A stretch of 64,000 nucleotides of DNA from Flavobacteriaceae bacterium (GCA_947456815.1 CANGTL010000001.1:124001-188000); one strand, 5' to 3'; shown: positions 34,438 through 44,217, numbered from the stretch's first letter. The notes: a model not told the origin generated them from the sequence alone. Numbers and translations: made by a program.

Positions 34438-35454
34438 ATGATTTTCTTGAGAAAAATACTTTTCCCATTAGCCATTTTATACGGTTGGATAACGCAGTTT
34501 CGTAATTTCTTGTACGACAAAGGAATACTAAAATCGTATTCGTTCGACATTCCGATTATTGCAGTCGGCAATTTAAGTGTCGGCGGAACTGGAAAAACAC
34601 CGCAAATAGAGTACCTCATTAGACTACTTTCAGAGAATTATAAAGTGGCAACATTAAGTCGAGGATATAAGCGTAAATCTAAAGGCTTTATTCTGGCTAA
34701 TGAAAATGTGACCGCTGCTTCATTGGGAGATGAACCCTATCAAATGCATCTAAAATTCCCGAATGTCCAAGTTGCGGTGGACGTCGACAGAAAAAATGGC
34801 ATCGAACAATTGCTTGCTCAAAAGAATAAACCCGAAATTATTGTTTTGGATGATGCTTTTCAACATCGCAGGGTTAAAGCGGGACTTTATATTTTGCTAA
34901 CTACCTTCGAAGAGTTATATATTGATGATTTTATGCTTCCGACAGGAAATTTGCGGGAAAACATCTCTGGTGCCAAACGCGCAGATATTATTATTGTATC
35001 AAAATGCCCTGTGACCATTTCGGAATCGGATAGGCAAAGGGTAAAGGATAAGCTGAACATTGATAAGCCTATTTATTTTAGCACTATTGCTTACGATGAT
35101 TCTGTTTATTCAGCAGAATCTTCTTTGAGGATGGATGAATTAAAATCAATTTCAAAATTACTAGTCGCTGGCATAGCAAACCCAAAGCCATTTTTTGCAT
35201 ATTTGCAAAGCGAGGGCGACGAGGTCATGGTGTTTCCGGATCATCATTATTTTAGTGAAAACGACATTAATTTGATTTTAAAAAAGGCGGAAAATAAGTT
35301 GATCGTTACCACGGAAAAAGATTTTGTTCGATTAATATATCAATTGCCTTCCTCACAATTATTTTATTTAAAAATGAAAACTATGTTCTTGATTGATGAA
35401 GCTAATTTTAATACTATCATTTTGAATTTTGTAACTGCTAAGAATGTTGATTAA
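34438..35454 (+). CDS. lpxK: Tetraacyldisaccharide 4'-kinase
   Basis: This 338-residue inner-membrane enzyme of lipid A synthesis phosphorylates the 4' position of the tetraacylated disaccharide. There is an N-terminal membrane anchor (ILFPLAILYGWI), the modified Walker A GNLSVGGTGKTP near residue 43, and the SRGYKRKSKG and DDAFQHRRV motifs that are characteristic of LpxK. It shows that the organism makes lipid A. It stands alone, divergent from a secreted protein gene. Confidence 0.95.
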   Translation: MIFLRKILFPLAILYGWITQFRNFLYDKGILKSYSFDIPIIAVGNLSVGGTGKTPQIEYLIRLLSENYKVATLSRGYKRKSKGFILANENVTAASLGDEPYQMHLKFPNVQVAVDVDRKNGIEQLLAQKNKPEIIVLDDAFQHRRVKAGLYILLTTFEELYIDDFMLPTGNLRENISGAKRADIIIVSKCPVTISESDRQRVKDKLNIDKPIYFSTIAYDDSVYSAESSLRMDELKSISKLLVAGIANPKPFFAYLQSEGDEVMVFPDHHYFSENDINLILKKAENKLIVTTEKDFVRLIYQLPSSQLFYLKMKTMFLIDEANFNTIILNFVTAKNVD

Positions 35455-35655
35455 GATTGTAAAAACACTTCCTAATATAATGTTTATTTCCTCAAGCTAT
35501 TATTTAGAATAAGTTTAATGAAATTTTAAAGTTGAGAAAATTAAAAATTTTATTTGCATAATAAATATAGCTTTTTGATTTAATTTTTGATTATAATTTT
35601 TTTATTGATTGCATTTGTATACTTTTGAAAAATATGTACTAAAAAAAGATTAACT

Positions 35656-36429
35656 ATGGTAAACAATAAGTTTGTAGAGGATTTATTTGAAAAAAAAATT
35701 GTTCAAGACGAGGCATTAAATGAGCTTCCATTACATTCAGGTGTATCTCAAAGAGATGGTGAGTTTTTACAAAAAATTGTTGTTGAAAACAAATTCAAAA
35801 ACACTATTGAAATTGGGTGCGCTTACGGGATTTCGTCCCTGTATATTTGTGCAGGAAGTTCCAAAATAGAAGGTTACCATCATACAATTATTGATGCTTT
35901 TCATGCTGATTGGCATAATGTAGGAATTTTAAATTTGAAGAGAGCTGGTTTTAATTCTTTTGAACTAATTGAGAAATTATCTGAAATTGCTCTGCCTCAA
36001 TTGCTCGAAAAAAATAAAAAATATGATTTTGCTTTCATTGATGGTTGGCATACATTCGACCATGTATTACTTGATTTTTTCTATATTAATAGAATGCTAG
36101 AAGTGGGCGGTGTAATAACATTTCATGACATGGATATGCCGAGTCAAAATAAACTATTTCGTTATATTTTAAACTATCCTTGTTATGAGTTTTTAGACTC
36201 CGTTAAAGCAATCGATAATAGTAAGACATTAAATGTTCGTATAAAGGAAGCTTTTTTTATCTTACCTTTAAAACTACTTAGTAGGTTAGTTCCTAAAAGG
36301 AGTCGCTATGAATTGATTTCCCCCAAAATACTAAAAAGTGATGTTGAACTTGGATTAAATGGAACCGTTCTCGCTATCAGAAAGATAAAAGAAGATGATA
36401 GAGATTGGAAGTGGTTTGAGAACTTTTAA
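35656..36429 (+). CDS. Class I SAM-dependent methyltransferase
   Basis: This 257-residue protein has the Rossmann methyltransferase motif I (NTIEIGCAYGISSLYICAG, near residue 50) and an acidic motif II (HTIIDAF). YDFAFIDGWHTFDHVLLD and GGVITFHDMDMP place it in the Methyltransf_24 type, often acting on glycans or small metabolites. The gene and the 200 bases before it are visibly richer in A+T than its neighbours lpxK and the phosphorylase, which could mean acquisition. A -7 box TACTTTTG lies at 35620-35627. Substrate unknown. Confidence 0.85.
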   Translation: MVNNKFVEDLFEKKIVQDEALNELPLHSGVSQRDGEFLQKIVVENKFKNTIEIGCAYGISSLYICAGSSKIEGYHHTIIDAFHADWHNVGILNLKRAGFNSFELIEKLSEIALPQLLEKNKKYDFAFIDGWHTFDHVLLDFFYINRMLEVGGVITFHDMDMPSQNKLFRYILNYPCYEFLDSVKAIDNSKTLNVRIKEAFFILPLKLLSRLVPKRSRYELISPKILKSDVELGLNGTVLAIRKIKEDDRDWKWFENF

Positions 36430-36455
36430 GTTTCTAATTTAATTGACCAATTTTT

Positions 36456-37268
36456 ATGTGGGAACAAGTCCAAGAAACAGTTAGTTATATTCAATCAGCA
36501 ACCAATTTCACCGCAGAATACGGCGTGATTTTAGGATCTGGTTTAGGTAGCTTTACTGACGATATCCAAGTAGAATTTACGCTTCCGTACGCTTCTATTC
36601 CGAATTTTCCAGTTTCGACTGTCGAAGGTCATAAAGGTGCTTTGGTATTTGGAACAATAGGTTCAAAGAAAGTAGTGGCAATGCAAGGCCGTTTCCATTT
36701 CTATGAAGGCTATTCGATGAAAGAAGTGACTTTTCCTGTGCGCGTTATGAAATATCTTGGGGTTCAAAAACTCATTGTTAGTAATGCTTCAGGCGGAGTT
36801 AATGACGCCTACAAAGTAGGGTCAATTGTCTTGATAAAAGATCATATCAATTTAATGCCGGAACATCCACTGCACGGTAAAAACGAAGCTCGATTTGGTC
36901 CTCGATTCCTCAATATGAGTGAACCCTATAGTCGTGCGATGATTGTCAAAGCAAAAGAGTTGGCAAAGTCGTTAGGCATTGAAGTCCATGATGGTGTATA
37001 TCTTGGTTTACAAGGACCAACATTCGAAACCATCTCAGAATATCGAATGGTCAAAATATTAGGCGCAGATATGGTCGGAATGTCGACTGTTCCAGAAGTT
37101 ATAGTGGCGCGCCACATGGATATGGAGACCTTTGGAATTTCGGTAATCACAGATATGGGCAACGAGGATAATATCGAAACCGTTAGCCACGATGAAGTCT
37201 TAGAAGCAGCTCGAAAAGCAGAACCACATGTTCGAACTTTAATAAAAGAATTGATTCAACGGTACTAA
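36456..37268 (+). CDS. Purine-nucleoside phosphorylase (PNP-I type)
   Basis: This 270-residue cytosolic enzyme of purine salvage releases ribose-1-phosphate from inosine or guanosine. Family motifs are GVILGSGLGSFTDDI (phosphate site), QGRFHFYEGYSM, the NASGGVNDAYKVG loop, GVYLGLQGPTFET (purine-site Glu), and GADMVGMSTVPEVIVARHM followed by ITDMGN (Asn of the purine site). The trimeric PNP-I family usually has about 270 residues. Its last 4 bases overlap the end of the convergent kinase gene. Confidence 0.95.
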   Translation: MWEQVQETVSYIQSATNFTAEYGVILGSGLGSFTDDIQVEFTLPYASIPNFPVSTVEGHKGALVFGTIGSKKVVAMQGRFHFYEGYSMKEVTFPVRVMKYLGVQKLIVSNASGGVNDAYKVGSIVLIKDHINLMPEHPLHGKNEARFGPRFLNMSEPYSRAMIVKAKELAKSLGIEVHDGVYLGLQGPTFETISEYRMVKILGADMVGMSTVPEVIVARHMDMETFGISVITDMGNEDNIETVSHDEVLEAARKAEPHVRTLIKELIQRY

Positions 37269-39460
37269 ACTTCTTGAGCCAGGTTGTTCGCTATGATTCG
37301 ATAAAAATCGCTTGGATCGAAAGGTTTTGTAATCACGTCATTCATTCCGTATGACAATAACATCTCTCGATTTTCATTCAATGAAATAGCGGTAAGTGCA
37401 ATAATCTTAGTCTTTGTGTCAAACGTCCTTATTGTTTGAGTCGCAATCGTTCCGTTGATTCCTGGCAAATGAACATCCATCAGAACCAAGTCATAGTGAT
37501 TGTTTTTGACGGCTTCAATTGCATCTTCCCCATTATCAATCACATCGTTGCAAATCATTCCTTTGTTTTCGACCATTCTTTTGGTAATCATTTGATTGAT
37601 TTTATTGTCTTCAATCAAAAGGACAACCTTCCCTTTAAGAATAGAATCATTTTGTTCGCTGAGTTTCTCTTCTACGACTTGTTCATCTGCACCAATCTTG
37701 AAGCTCAGGTCAAAAGAAAATGAAGATCCTTTCCCGACTTTGCTTTCGAGTTTTATTTTGCCTCCAAGTATGTCAACAAGCTTTTTGACAATAGTCAAGC
37801 CTAAACCAGTTCCCCCATATTTTCTATTAATTTCGATGGAACCTTGAGAAAAACTTTCAAAGACAGATTCTATTTTTTCTTCTGGAATCCCGATGCCTGT
37901 GTCAACAATTTTAAAATGGATCGAAGTAAATTCTTCGTTGATTTCATTTACATCTAGAATGACTTTTACTTCACCATTTTTCGTAAACTTCAGCGCATTG
38001 TTAATCAAGTTTAGGAATATTTGAGAAAGTTTCGTCGGGTCTCCAATCAAAAAATCTGGTATCGTTGGGTCGATTTCAATGGTAAAAGTATTGTTATTGA
38101 TTGAAGCCAATTCCTTCAATGAATTTTGAATATTTGCCAAAAGTAATTTTAAATTGAAATTCAAGTTTTCAGTTTCTATCGCATTCGATTCAATTCGATT
38201 AATCTCTAGAATTTCATTGATAAAAGTGAGCAAATAATTGCCAGAAAATTTCAGTGAAGTCAGGTAATTCATCTGACTGGGCTTCGGATTTTCTTCAATC
38301 AATAAGTGTGTAATTCCATTAATTGCATTCAAAGGTGTTCGCAGTTCATGACTTACGGTCGACAAAAATTCAGCTCTCGCTTTAGATGCTTTTTCTGCTT
38401 TTTCTTTCGCCAATTGCAATTCGTTGTTTTTCTCTTTCAACAATAAATTAGATTGGTTTCGAATGATATTATTTTTATATAACGACAGACTCAAAAGCGA
38501 CAAAATGCTTATTAATGCAATCGCAAGGATACTGATAAGTTTCGCTACTTTATTCGCTTTTTGTTGTTCTTTATTTTCTTTATCAAGCTGCTCTATGGTT
38601 TTTAGGCGCTCGCTATCCTTGAATTCAGCGTAATCTTCCGTCCCAAGCTTTTTCGAACTCAATGCGGCAAGACTATCTTTCAAGTCAATGTGTTCTTTTA
38701 AGTATTTATGAGCTTTGACAATGTCAAAAAGTTTTTCGTATGTTTGACTAAGTGCCAACAAGATATCTGCCTTTTGCTCAGCATTATTGTCTTTTTCGTT
38801 GATGCTTAGTGCGCGCGCGAGGTAATTTAAAGCCAAATTACTGCGCTCTTTTTCAAGTTCAATCGTACCTATTTGATATAGCGCTTCTGCTCTTGTTTTA
38901 GAAATGTCGTTGGTGGCAGGTTTGGCAATAATCTGATTGAAAATCGGAATTGCTTGCTGGTATTGTCCCTTTGCTTTGTATACGATACCTTTTTGTAGAT
39001 CTAATAATTCAATAGCATCCGGAATCTTAATGGTAAGAAAAATCGTTTTGGCTTTTTCAAAATTATTTTCCGCTACCAAATAGTTTCCTTTTTCCATAAA
39101 GCACAAACCCAATTGATAATAACAATAGGCTTGTTGGCTTGATGGTTTTAAAGTATTGTAGAGGGAAACGCTTTTGTAGTATGACTCGATGGCGTCATCA
39201 TATTTCTTAAGTTCGAAATAAATTCCGCCAATAAGTGAATTCGAGTAGGCTTCTGATTTTACATCTTTCGATTGGTGCGCATAATCAATTGCCTTTTGTG
39301 AAAAACTCAGTGAGAACTTGTAATTATTAGTCTTGATATTAAACTTCGACAACTCTATATAGTACGCAATGCTATCTACTTTTGTGCTCTTTTTTTGTGG
39401 CCTTTGTGCTACAATTAAAGTGCTGAAAAAAACGGCAAAAAGTAGTAGTAGATTTCTCAT
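37265..39460 (-). CDS. Hybrid sensor histidine kinase with TPR sensor and receiver domain
   Basis: This is a 731-residue membrane kinase. After a signal peptide, about six TPR repeats (residues 30-265) form a periplasmic sensor. A membrane segment (LISILAILAL-like, near 310) and a coiled coil follow. HisKA carries the phospho-His in STVSHELRTPLNAI (near residue 372). The HATPase_c domain has NALKFTKNG, DTGIGIP and GGTGLGL. A receiver domain has its Asp in DLVLMDVHLPG (near 658) and Lys in DVITKPFD. A phosphorelay is expected; no separate output protein is adjacent. The stop overlaps the convergent phosphorylase stop. Confidence 0.93.
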   Translation of the reverse strand: MRNLLLLFAVFFSTLIVAQRPQKKSTKVDSIAYYIELSKFNIKTNNYKFSLSFSQKAIDYAHQSKDVKSEAYSNSLIGGIYFELKKYDDAIESYYKSVSLYNTLKPSSQQAYCYYQLGLCFMEKGNYLVAENNFEKAKTIFLTIKIPDAIELLDLQKGIVYKAKGQYQQAIPIFNQIIAKPATNDISKTRAEALYQIGTIELEKERSNLALNYLARALSINEKDNNAEQKADILLALSQTYEKLFDIVKAHKYLKEHIDLKDSLAALSSKKLGTEDYAEFKDSERLKTIEQLDKENKEQQKANKVAKLISILAIALISILSLLSLSLYKNNIIRNQSNLLLKEKNNELQLAKEKAEKASKARAEFLSTVSHELRTPLNAINGITHLLIEENPKPSQMNYLTSLKFSGNYLLTFINEILEINRIESNAIETENLNFNLKLLLANIQNSLKELASINNNTFTIEIDPTIPDFLIGDPTKLSQIFLNLINNALKFTKNGEVKVILDVNEINEEFTSIHFKIVDTGIGIPEEKIESVFESFSQGSIEINRKYGGTGLGLTIVKKLVDILGGKIKLESKVGKGSSFSFDLSFKIGADEQVVEEKLSEQNDSILKGKVVLLIEDNKINQMITKRMVENKGMICNDVIDNGEDAIEAVKNNHYDLVLMDVHLPGINGTIATQTIRTFDTKTKIIALTAISLNENREMLLSYGMNDVITKPFDPSDFYRIIANNLAQEV

Positions 39461-39501
39461 TATCTAATGTAATTGTTTTTCAAGGGTTTAAATGTAAGAA
39501 T

Positions 39502-40500
39502 TTATTTTGCAGTAGTATAAAGAATCAAGTCTATTATTCTAGAGGAGTAACCAATTTCATTGTCATACCAGCCCACAATTTTTACCATTCTGTCAATTAC
39601 TGAAGTCAATTGAGCATCAAACAAGCACGAATTTCGATTTCCAATAATATCAACGGAGACTATTGGGTCTTCCGTGTAGGCTAAAATCCCCTTTAGGTCA
39701 TTTTCCGAGGCTTTCTTGAATGCAGTATTAATTTCTTCAATACTTACAGAACGCTTCACGTAAAAGGTGATGTCCGTTAGCGAACCATCTGGAACCGGAA
39801 CCCGAATGCCACTTCCCCCAATTTTACCTTCAAATTCAGGGAAAATTTTGGTTAAAGCTTTAGCTGCTCCTGTTGTGGTTGGAACAATCGATTGACTCGC
39901 ACCTCGGGCACGACGCAAATCTTTATGCGGTTGATCATGCAAACTTTGATCGGTCGTGTAAGAGTGAACGGTGGTAATATAGGCTTGCTCAATACCGCAC
40001 AATTCGCTAATGATTTTAATCATTGGAGCAGCATTGTTCGTCGTGCAACTGGCGTTCGAAATTATTTTTTCAGTGCCATCGAGTATGGTTTCATTTACTC
40101 CAAGCACAACGGTCTTTATGCTATCAACTTCCGATGGTGCGGATAAAATCACCTTTTTTGCGCCCGCAATAATGTGCGCATTGATATCATCAAAAGTTTT
40201 GTATTTACCCGTTGATTCTATAACAATATCAACCGCTAGTGATTCCCAATTTAAGTTTGAAATTGTCTTCTCATGAAAAAACAAGTACGGTTTGCCATCG
40301 ACTATGATAGCATTGTCATCAAACGAACAGTCATAAGGCAAAACGCCGTGAATACTGTCGTATTTAATCAAATGGGCCATCGTTTTGTTATCGGCAATGT
40401 CATTAATCGCAACCACTTCAATCAACGGATGATTAAGCAGCAGTCTGAACAAACTTCTGCCGATTCTTCCAAAACCATTAATCGCAATTCGTGTTTTCAT
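39502..40500 (-). CDS. gap: Type I glyceraldehyde-3-phosphate dehydrogenase
   Basis: This 332-residue glycolytic enzyme has an NAD-binding start (RIAINGFGRIGRSLFRLL). The catalytic Cys is in SNASCTTNNAAPM, and the His partner is in the TTVHSYTTDQ region. SIVPTTTGAAKAL and WYDNEIGYSSRIID are also present. It is a standard cytosolic homotetramer. It stands alone between the kinase and lipA genes. Confidence 0.96.
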   Translation of the reverse strand: MKTRIAINGFGRIGRSLFRLLLNHPLIEVVAINDIADNKTMAHLIKYDSIHGVLPYDCSFDDNAIIVDGKPYLFFHEKTISNLNWESLAVDIVIESTGKYKTFDDINAHIIAGAKKVILSAPSEVDSIKTVVLGVNETILDGTEKIISNASCTTNNAAPMIKIISELCGIEQAYITTVHSYTTDQSLHDQPHKDLRRARGASQSIVPTTTGAAKALTKIFPEFEGKIGGSGIRVPVPDGSLTDITFYVKRSVSIEEINTAFKKASENDLKGILAYTEDPIVSVDIIGNRNSCLFDAQLTSVIDRMVKIVGWYDNEIGYSSRIIDLILYTTAK

Positions 40501-40580
40501 TAGAGATACTGAGCAGCGGAGAGGCTGAGTTACTGGGTTAAAATCTTACCGTCTAAAAGTCTAATAATCTAACAATCTAT

Positions 40581-41450
40581 TTACAAAATATGTTTTGCCG
40601 CTTTATAAGACGAACGCACCAAAGCGCCGCTTTCTACATGACGGAATCCCATTTCTAAACCAATTTTTTGGTATTTTTCAAATTGCTCTGGACGAATAAA
40701 TTCTTTTACAGGCAAATGTTTTTTACTAGGTTGTAGGTATTGTCCAATCGTAACAACGTCAACGTTTGCATTTCGAAGATCACGCATCGTTTGAATCACT
40801 TCTTCTTCTGTTTCACCCAAACCAAGCATAATACCTGATTTCGTTCTGTTGATTCCCTTTTCTTTCAAATAACGCAACACTTCTAAACTGCGATCATATT
40901 TAGCTTGAATTCGCACTTCTCTGGTCAATCTGCGCACGGTTTCTACGTTGTGCGAAACAACTTCTGGATTCGCATCGACGATTCTATCTAAATGTCTCTC
41001 GTTTCCTTGAAAATCAGGAATTAAAGTTTCTAATGTTGTTTCTGGATTCATTCGTCTAATGGCCTTCACGGTTTCAATCCAAATAATCGAACCACCATCT
41101 TTCAAATCATCGCGATCAACACTAGTAATGACAGCATGCTTGATATTCATAATCTTAATCGAACGTGCCACTTTTTCAGGTTCATCCCAATCTACTGTTT
41201 CAGGGCGACCCGTCTTAACACCACAAAATCCACAGGAACGCGTGCAAATATTTCCTAAAATCATAAAGGTTGCGGTTCCTTCTCCCCAACATTCTCCCAT
41301 ATTTGGGCAGCTTCCCGAAGTGCAAATTGTATTCAGTTGATATTTATCAACCAAACCTCGAAGTTCTTTATATTTTTCTCCGATGGGCAGTTTTACTTTC
41401 AGCCATTTCGGCTTGCCTATCGGTAAATTATTATCTAAAACACTTTCCAT
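40581..41450 (-). CDS. lipA: Lipoyl synthase
   Basis: This 289-residue radical SAM enzyme inserts two sulfurs into octanoyl-protein to form the lipoyl cofactor. The auxiliary cluster Cys43, Cys48 and Cys54 ([12 protein letters not shown]) and the radical SAM cluster Cys69, Cys73 and Cys76 (CTRSCGFC) are both complete. The C-terminal RSSYKA motif, which supplies the serine ligand, is present. The frame opens at a GTG two codons earlier (41456), but the ATG at 41450 is preferred. Confidence 0.96.
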   Translation of the reverse strand: MESVLDNNLPIGKPKWLKVKLPIGEKYKELRGLVDKYQLNTICTSGSCPNMGECWGEGTATFMILGNICTRSCGFCGVKTGRPETVDWDEPEKVARSIKIMNIKHAVITSVDRDDLKDGGSIIWIETVKAIRRMNPETTLETLIPDFQGNERHLDRIVDANPEVVSHNVETVRRLTREVRIQAKYDRSLEVLRYLKEKGINRTKSGIMLGLGETEEEVIQTMRDLRNANVDVVTIGQYLQPSKKHLPVKEFIRPEQFEKYQKIGLEMGFRHVESGALVRSSYKAAKHIL

Positions 41451-41765
41451 AGCCACATTTTTTGAAGCACAAAGATAGGAAATAGGAATTAGGATTTTCT
41501 ATTTTTAGCAATATGGATTTTTAGGAGCTTGATCCTGCTGTTCGCTATATCTTTTTTGTTTTTTTGTAACACTGAGTGTGAAGCTTGTCATCCTGAGCGC
41601 AGTCGAAGGACGAAGGTCTTTCTCAAAAAACAAAAAAGGATGCCGCTGCCATCAGGGCTAGGGCAATAGATTATTTGATGTTAGATTGTCAGATTATTGG
41701 AAAATAGTTTTTTAATACAGTCTAACAGTCCAACAGTCCAATAATCGAACAATCCTATTATTGAA
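41451..41765. other. Intergenic region with repeat copy C and degenerate TCTAA-type words
   Basis: This 315-base gap between the MFS gene end and lipA start holds the long interspersed repeat (41519-41674). After it come loosely repeated AGTCTAACAGTCCAACAGTCC-type words (about 41685-41760). No gene seen. Confidence 0.6.
41519..41674 (+). repeat. Interspersed intergenic repeat, copy C (long form)
   Basis: About 155 bases. It starts TTTTAGGAGCTTGATCCTGC, then CTATATCTTTTTTG, a central CATCCTGAGCGCAGTCGAAG segment, AAAAAAGGATGCCGCTGCC and finally CATCAGGGCTAGGGCAA. It is a near match to copy B (30887-31023) in opposite orientation. Confidence 0.88.
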
Positions 41766-43010
41766 TTATTCCACAAAATCCATTTCGGTATTGTGCGTTT
41801 CTTTGATATTATAAATAGCATAAAAGCCAATTCCAAAGACCACAAAACCAACCACTGCAGCAGAGAATATGACGGTGTTAGTTTTCTTCAAAAAGTCAAA
41901 TCCCAACAACATGATTGGCAGCATGCCTCGAACCATATTCGGAATTGTCGTGGCAGCAGTACTGCGAATGTTCGTTCCGAATTGTTCTGCGGCAACCGTG
42001 ACAAACATCGCCCAAAATCCTGTTCCCAATCCGATCCAAGCGCAATAGAAGTAGTACATGTTTTCAGATTTGGGTCCACTAAATAACAATAGCATCACGC
42101 CAAGAAGTGTAAAGCCCATCATCAAAAACATGGTCTTTCTTCTCGAGGCCAATCGATGTGAAATAAAACCGCTCGAAAAATCACCAATCGATGCAAAGAG
42201 ATATGACCATAGAATCGCTTTTCCTGGCACCAAGTTTTTGATACCCATTTCTGGTGCAAACTGATTTGCCATGAGTACCAAGATTCCTATGCAAAACCAA
42301 ATAGGCAGACCAATCGCAATGCATTTTAGATATTTGATCAATCTGGTTTTACTGCTGAAAAAAGAAACAAAATTTCCTTTCTTTACTGAAGTATCGTGTT
42401 TAACTGCATTGAAAATTCCACTTTCTGCGACGCTAATTCTCAAAGCAAGGAGTGCCAAACCCAAGCCGCCGCCAATAAAATAAGCGGTCGTCCAATTACC
42501 CGCCAATTCAACGGTTAATTGCGCGACGACTGCTCCCAATATTCCAAAACCTGCCACAAGAGAAGTTCCTATGGCACGCAATTCTTTTGGCAAAGTTTCC
42601 GAAACCAAAGTGATTCCGGCTCCTAATTCACCTGCCAATCCAACACCAGCAATAAATCGCAAAACGGCATACGTCAAAACTGGATCGGCGAAATGCATTT
42701 GAGGCAAAAATCCACAGGCAATATTCGCGAAAGAATAAATGAGAATGGAACCAAAAAGGACAGACAATCGTCCTTTCTTATCACCTAAAATTCCCCAAAG
42801 AATTCCACCTATAATAAGTCCTGTCATCTGAAAGTTAAGAATGTAGGTGCCTGCAACGTCTACGTCTAGTCCCATCGACTTTAGGCTAGGAACTCTAACA
42901 ATTCCGAAAAGCAACAGGTCGTATATGTCAACAAAATAGCCTAGTGCGGCAACAATAACGGGAAATCCGAGTAAGTGTTTTAGTTTTTCTTGTGTGGTAA
43001 AATGTTTCAT
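41766..43010 (-). CDS. MFS transporter (metabolite:H+ symporter type)
   Basis: This 414-residue inner-membrane protein has 12 predicted membrane segments. The signature GDKKGRLSVLFGSI between segments 2 and 3 and RFIAGVGLAGELGAGITLVSE in segments 4-5 are typical of the MHS branch of the major facilitator superfamily, which moves organic acids or osmolytes with protons. The frame opens at TTG (43019), but the ATG at 43010 (MKHFTTQEKLKHLLG) is the better start. Substrate unknown. Confidence 0.88.
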   Translation of the reverse strand: MKHFTTQEKLKHLLGFPVIVAALGYFVDIYDLLLFGIVRVPSLKSMGLDVDVAGTYILNFQMTGLIIGGILWGILGDKKGRLSVLFGSILIYSFANIACGFLPQMHFADPVLTYAVLRFIAGVGLAGELGAGITLVSETLPKELRAIGTSLVAGFGILGAVVAQLTVELAGNWTTAYFIGGGLGLALLALRISVAESGIFNAVKHDTSVKKGNFVSFFSSKTRLIKYLKCIAIGLPIWFCIGILVLMANQFAPEMGIKNLVPGKAILWSYLFASIGDFSSGFISHRLASRRKTMFLMMGFTLLGVMLLLFSGPKSENMYYFYCAWIGLGTGFWAMFVTVAAEQFGTNIRSTAATTIPNMVRGMLPIMLLGFDFLKKTNTVIFSAAVVGFVVFGIGFYAIYNIKETHNTEMDFVE

Positions 43011-43149
43011 AGAAGTCAAGTCGATGGTTTCAAATGTATTAAAAACCTTTCTAAATTGACTGCAAGAAATACAATATTCAATTATTGCTGTTCCTATTGT
43101 TTTGGACTTGCTATATTTGTAGTCGAAATTTTAAATAATAGCAGGACAA

Positions 43150-44004
43150 ATGAGAAAAACTATAATTGCACTAAGTTGCTTATTGACATTTGTTGGTTTC
43201 AACACTACAAATGCACAAATTAATTTGGGTGAACGAGCTCTAGGAGCAGTTCAAAAAGGCCTTGCAAGTTTTACTTTTACTGATTCAGATGCTGCTGCGC
43301 TATCAAAGCAAGCGGTTGATAAAATGGACAAAGAAAATACTGTCGCTGGACCAAAAGATCCGTATACGATAAGATTGAATAGAATTTTTGGGAAGCATGC
43401 AAACGAAAATGGACTTGCATTAAACTATAAAGTGTATTTAATAAAAGAAGTCAATGCATTCGCAACTGCAGATGGTAGCGTGCGTGTTTTTTCAGGATTG
43501 ATGGATATTATGGATGACAACGAGTTATTAGCAGTTATCGGACATGAAATTGGTCACGTAGCCAATCACGATTCGAGAGATGCTATGAAAGCTGCGTACC
43601 AAAAAGAAGCTTTGATTGATGCCGCTGCATCTCAATCTGATAAGGTTGCGGCGGTGACAGACAGTCAATTAGGCAAGATTGCTAATGCACTAATAGACAG
43701 TAAACACAGTCGCTCTCAAGAATCAGATGCCGATACGTACTCGTACGATTTTATGAAGCGAAATGGTTATAATGTCAATGCTGTAGAATCTGCGTTCAAT
43801 ATTTTAGCAAAAATGAGCGAAGGTCAAGAATCCTCTTTCATCACAAAGATGATGAGTTCACATCCAGACCCGAAAGACCGAGCAGAAAATGCAAAGAAAA
43901 GAGCAGAAGCAGATGGATTGTATAAAGCTTATGTGAAGCAAGTTCCAAAATCGACGACAAAAAAAACCACTACGAAGAAAAAGACTCCTAAAAAGAAAAA
44001 ATAA
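43150..44004 (+). CDS. M48 family metalloprotease, exported
   Basis: This 284-residue protein has a signal peptide (MRKTIIALSCLLTFVGFNTTNAQ). The zinc site is HEIGH (132-136) within VIGHEIGHVANHD, and the third ligand is the Glu in RSQESDADTYSYDF. The MMSSHPDPKDRAENAKKRA segment is as in BepA/LoiP-like M48 peptidases. The tail is a run of Lys/Thr (about 265-284). It probably degrades or refolds misfolded envelope proteins. TATATTTG at 43112-43119 is a candidate -7 box. The PhnA-like gene starts 3 bases after it. Confidence 0.9.
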   Translation: MRKTIIALSCLLTFVGFNTTNAQINLGERALGAVQKGLASFTFTDSDAAALSKQAVDKMDKENTVAGPKDPYTIRLNRIFGKHANENGLALNYKVYLIKEVNAFATADGSVRVFSGLMDIMDDNELLAVIGHEIGHVANHDSRDAMKAAYQKEALIDAAASQSDKVAAVTDSQLGKIANALIDSKHSRSQESDADTYSYDFMKRNGYNVNAVESAFNILAKMSEGQESSFITKMMSSHPDPKDRAENAKKRAEADGLYKAYVKQVPKSTTKKTTTKKKTPKKKK

Positions 44005-44007
44005 CTA

Positions 44008-44217
44008 ATGGAAGTAAAAGACAGCAACGGGAATCTCTTGAATGATGGCGATTCCGTGACCGTAATTAAAGATCTAAAAGTTCGAGGTTCTTCGGATGTG
44101 ATCAAGAGAGGAACAATGGTCAAGAACATTCGCCTTACAGATGATCCTGCAGAAATCGATTGTCGTGTTAATAAAACGGCGATGGTCTTAAGAACCGAAT
44201 TCGTTAAGAAAGCATAA
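44008..44217 (+). CDS. PhnA/YjdM C-terminal domain protein
   Basis: This 69-residue protein matches only the C-terminal domain of E. coli YjdM (PhnA): [21 protein letters not shown], then [16 protein letters not shown], then EIDCRV and LRTEFVKKA. The N-terminal zinc-ribbon part of YjdM is absent and no frame for it exists upstream, where the M48 gene ends 3 bases before. Stand-alone forms are common in Flavobacteriia. Function unknown; the alkylphosphonate name is historical. Confidence 0.82.
   Translation: MEVKDSNGNLLNDGDSVTVIKDLKVRGSSDVIKRGTMVKNIRLTDDPAEIDCRVNKTAMVLRTEFVKKA

Noticed and set aside
36815..36830. Fourth copy of the TAAGTAGGG promoter box (AAAGTAGGGTCAATTG)
   Set aside because: It lies inside the phosphorylase coding sequence, lacks the TTTT part and has no TGTTTTA box 12 bases on.
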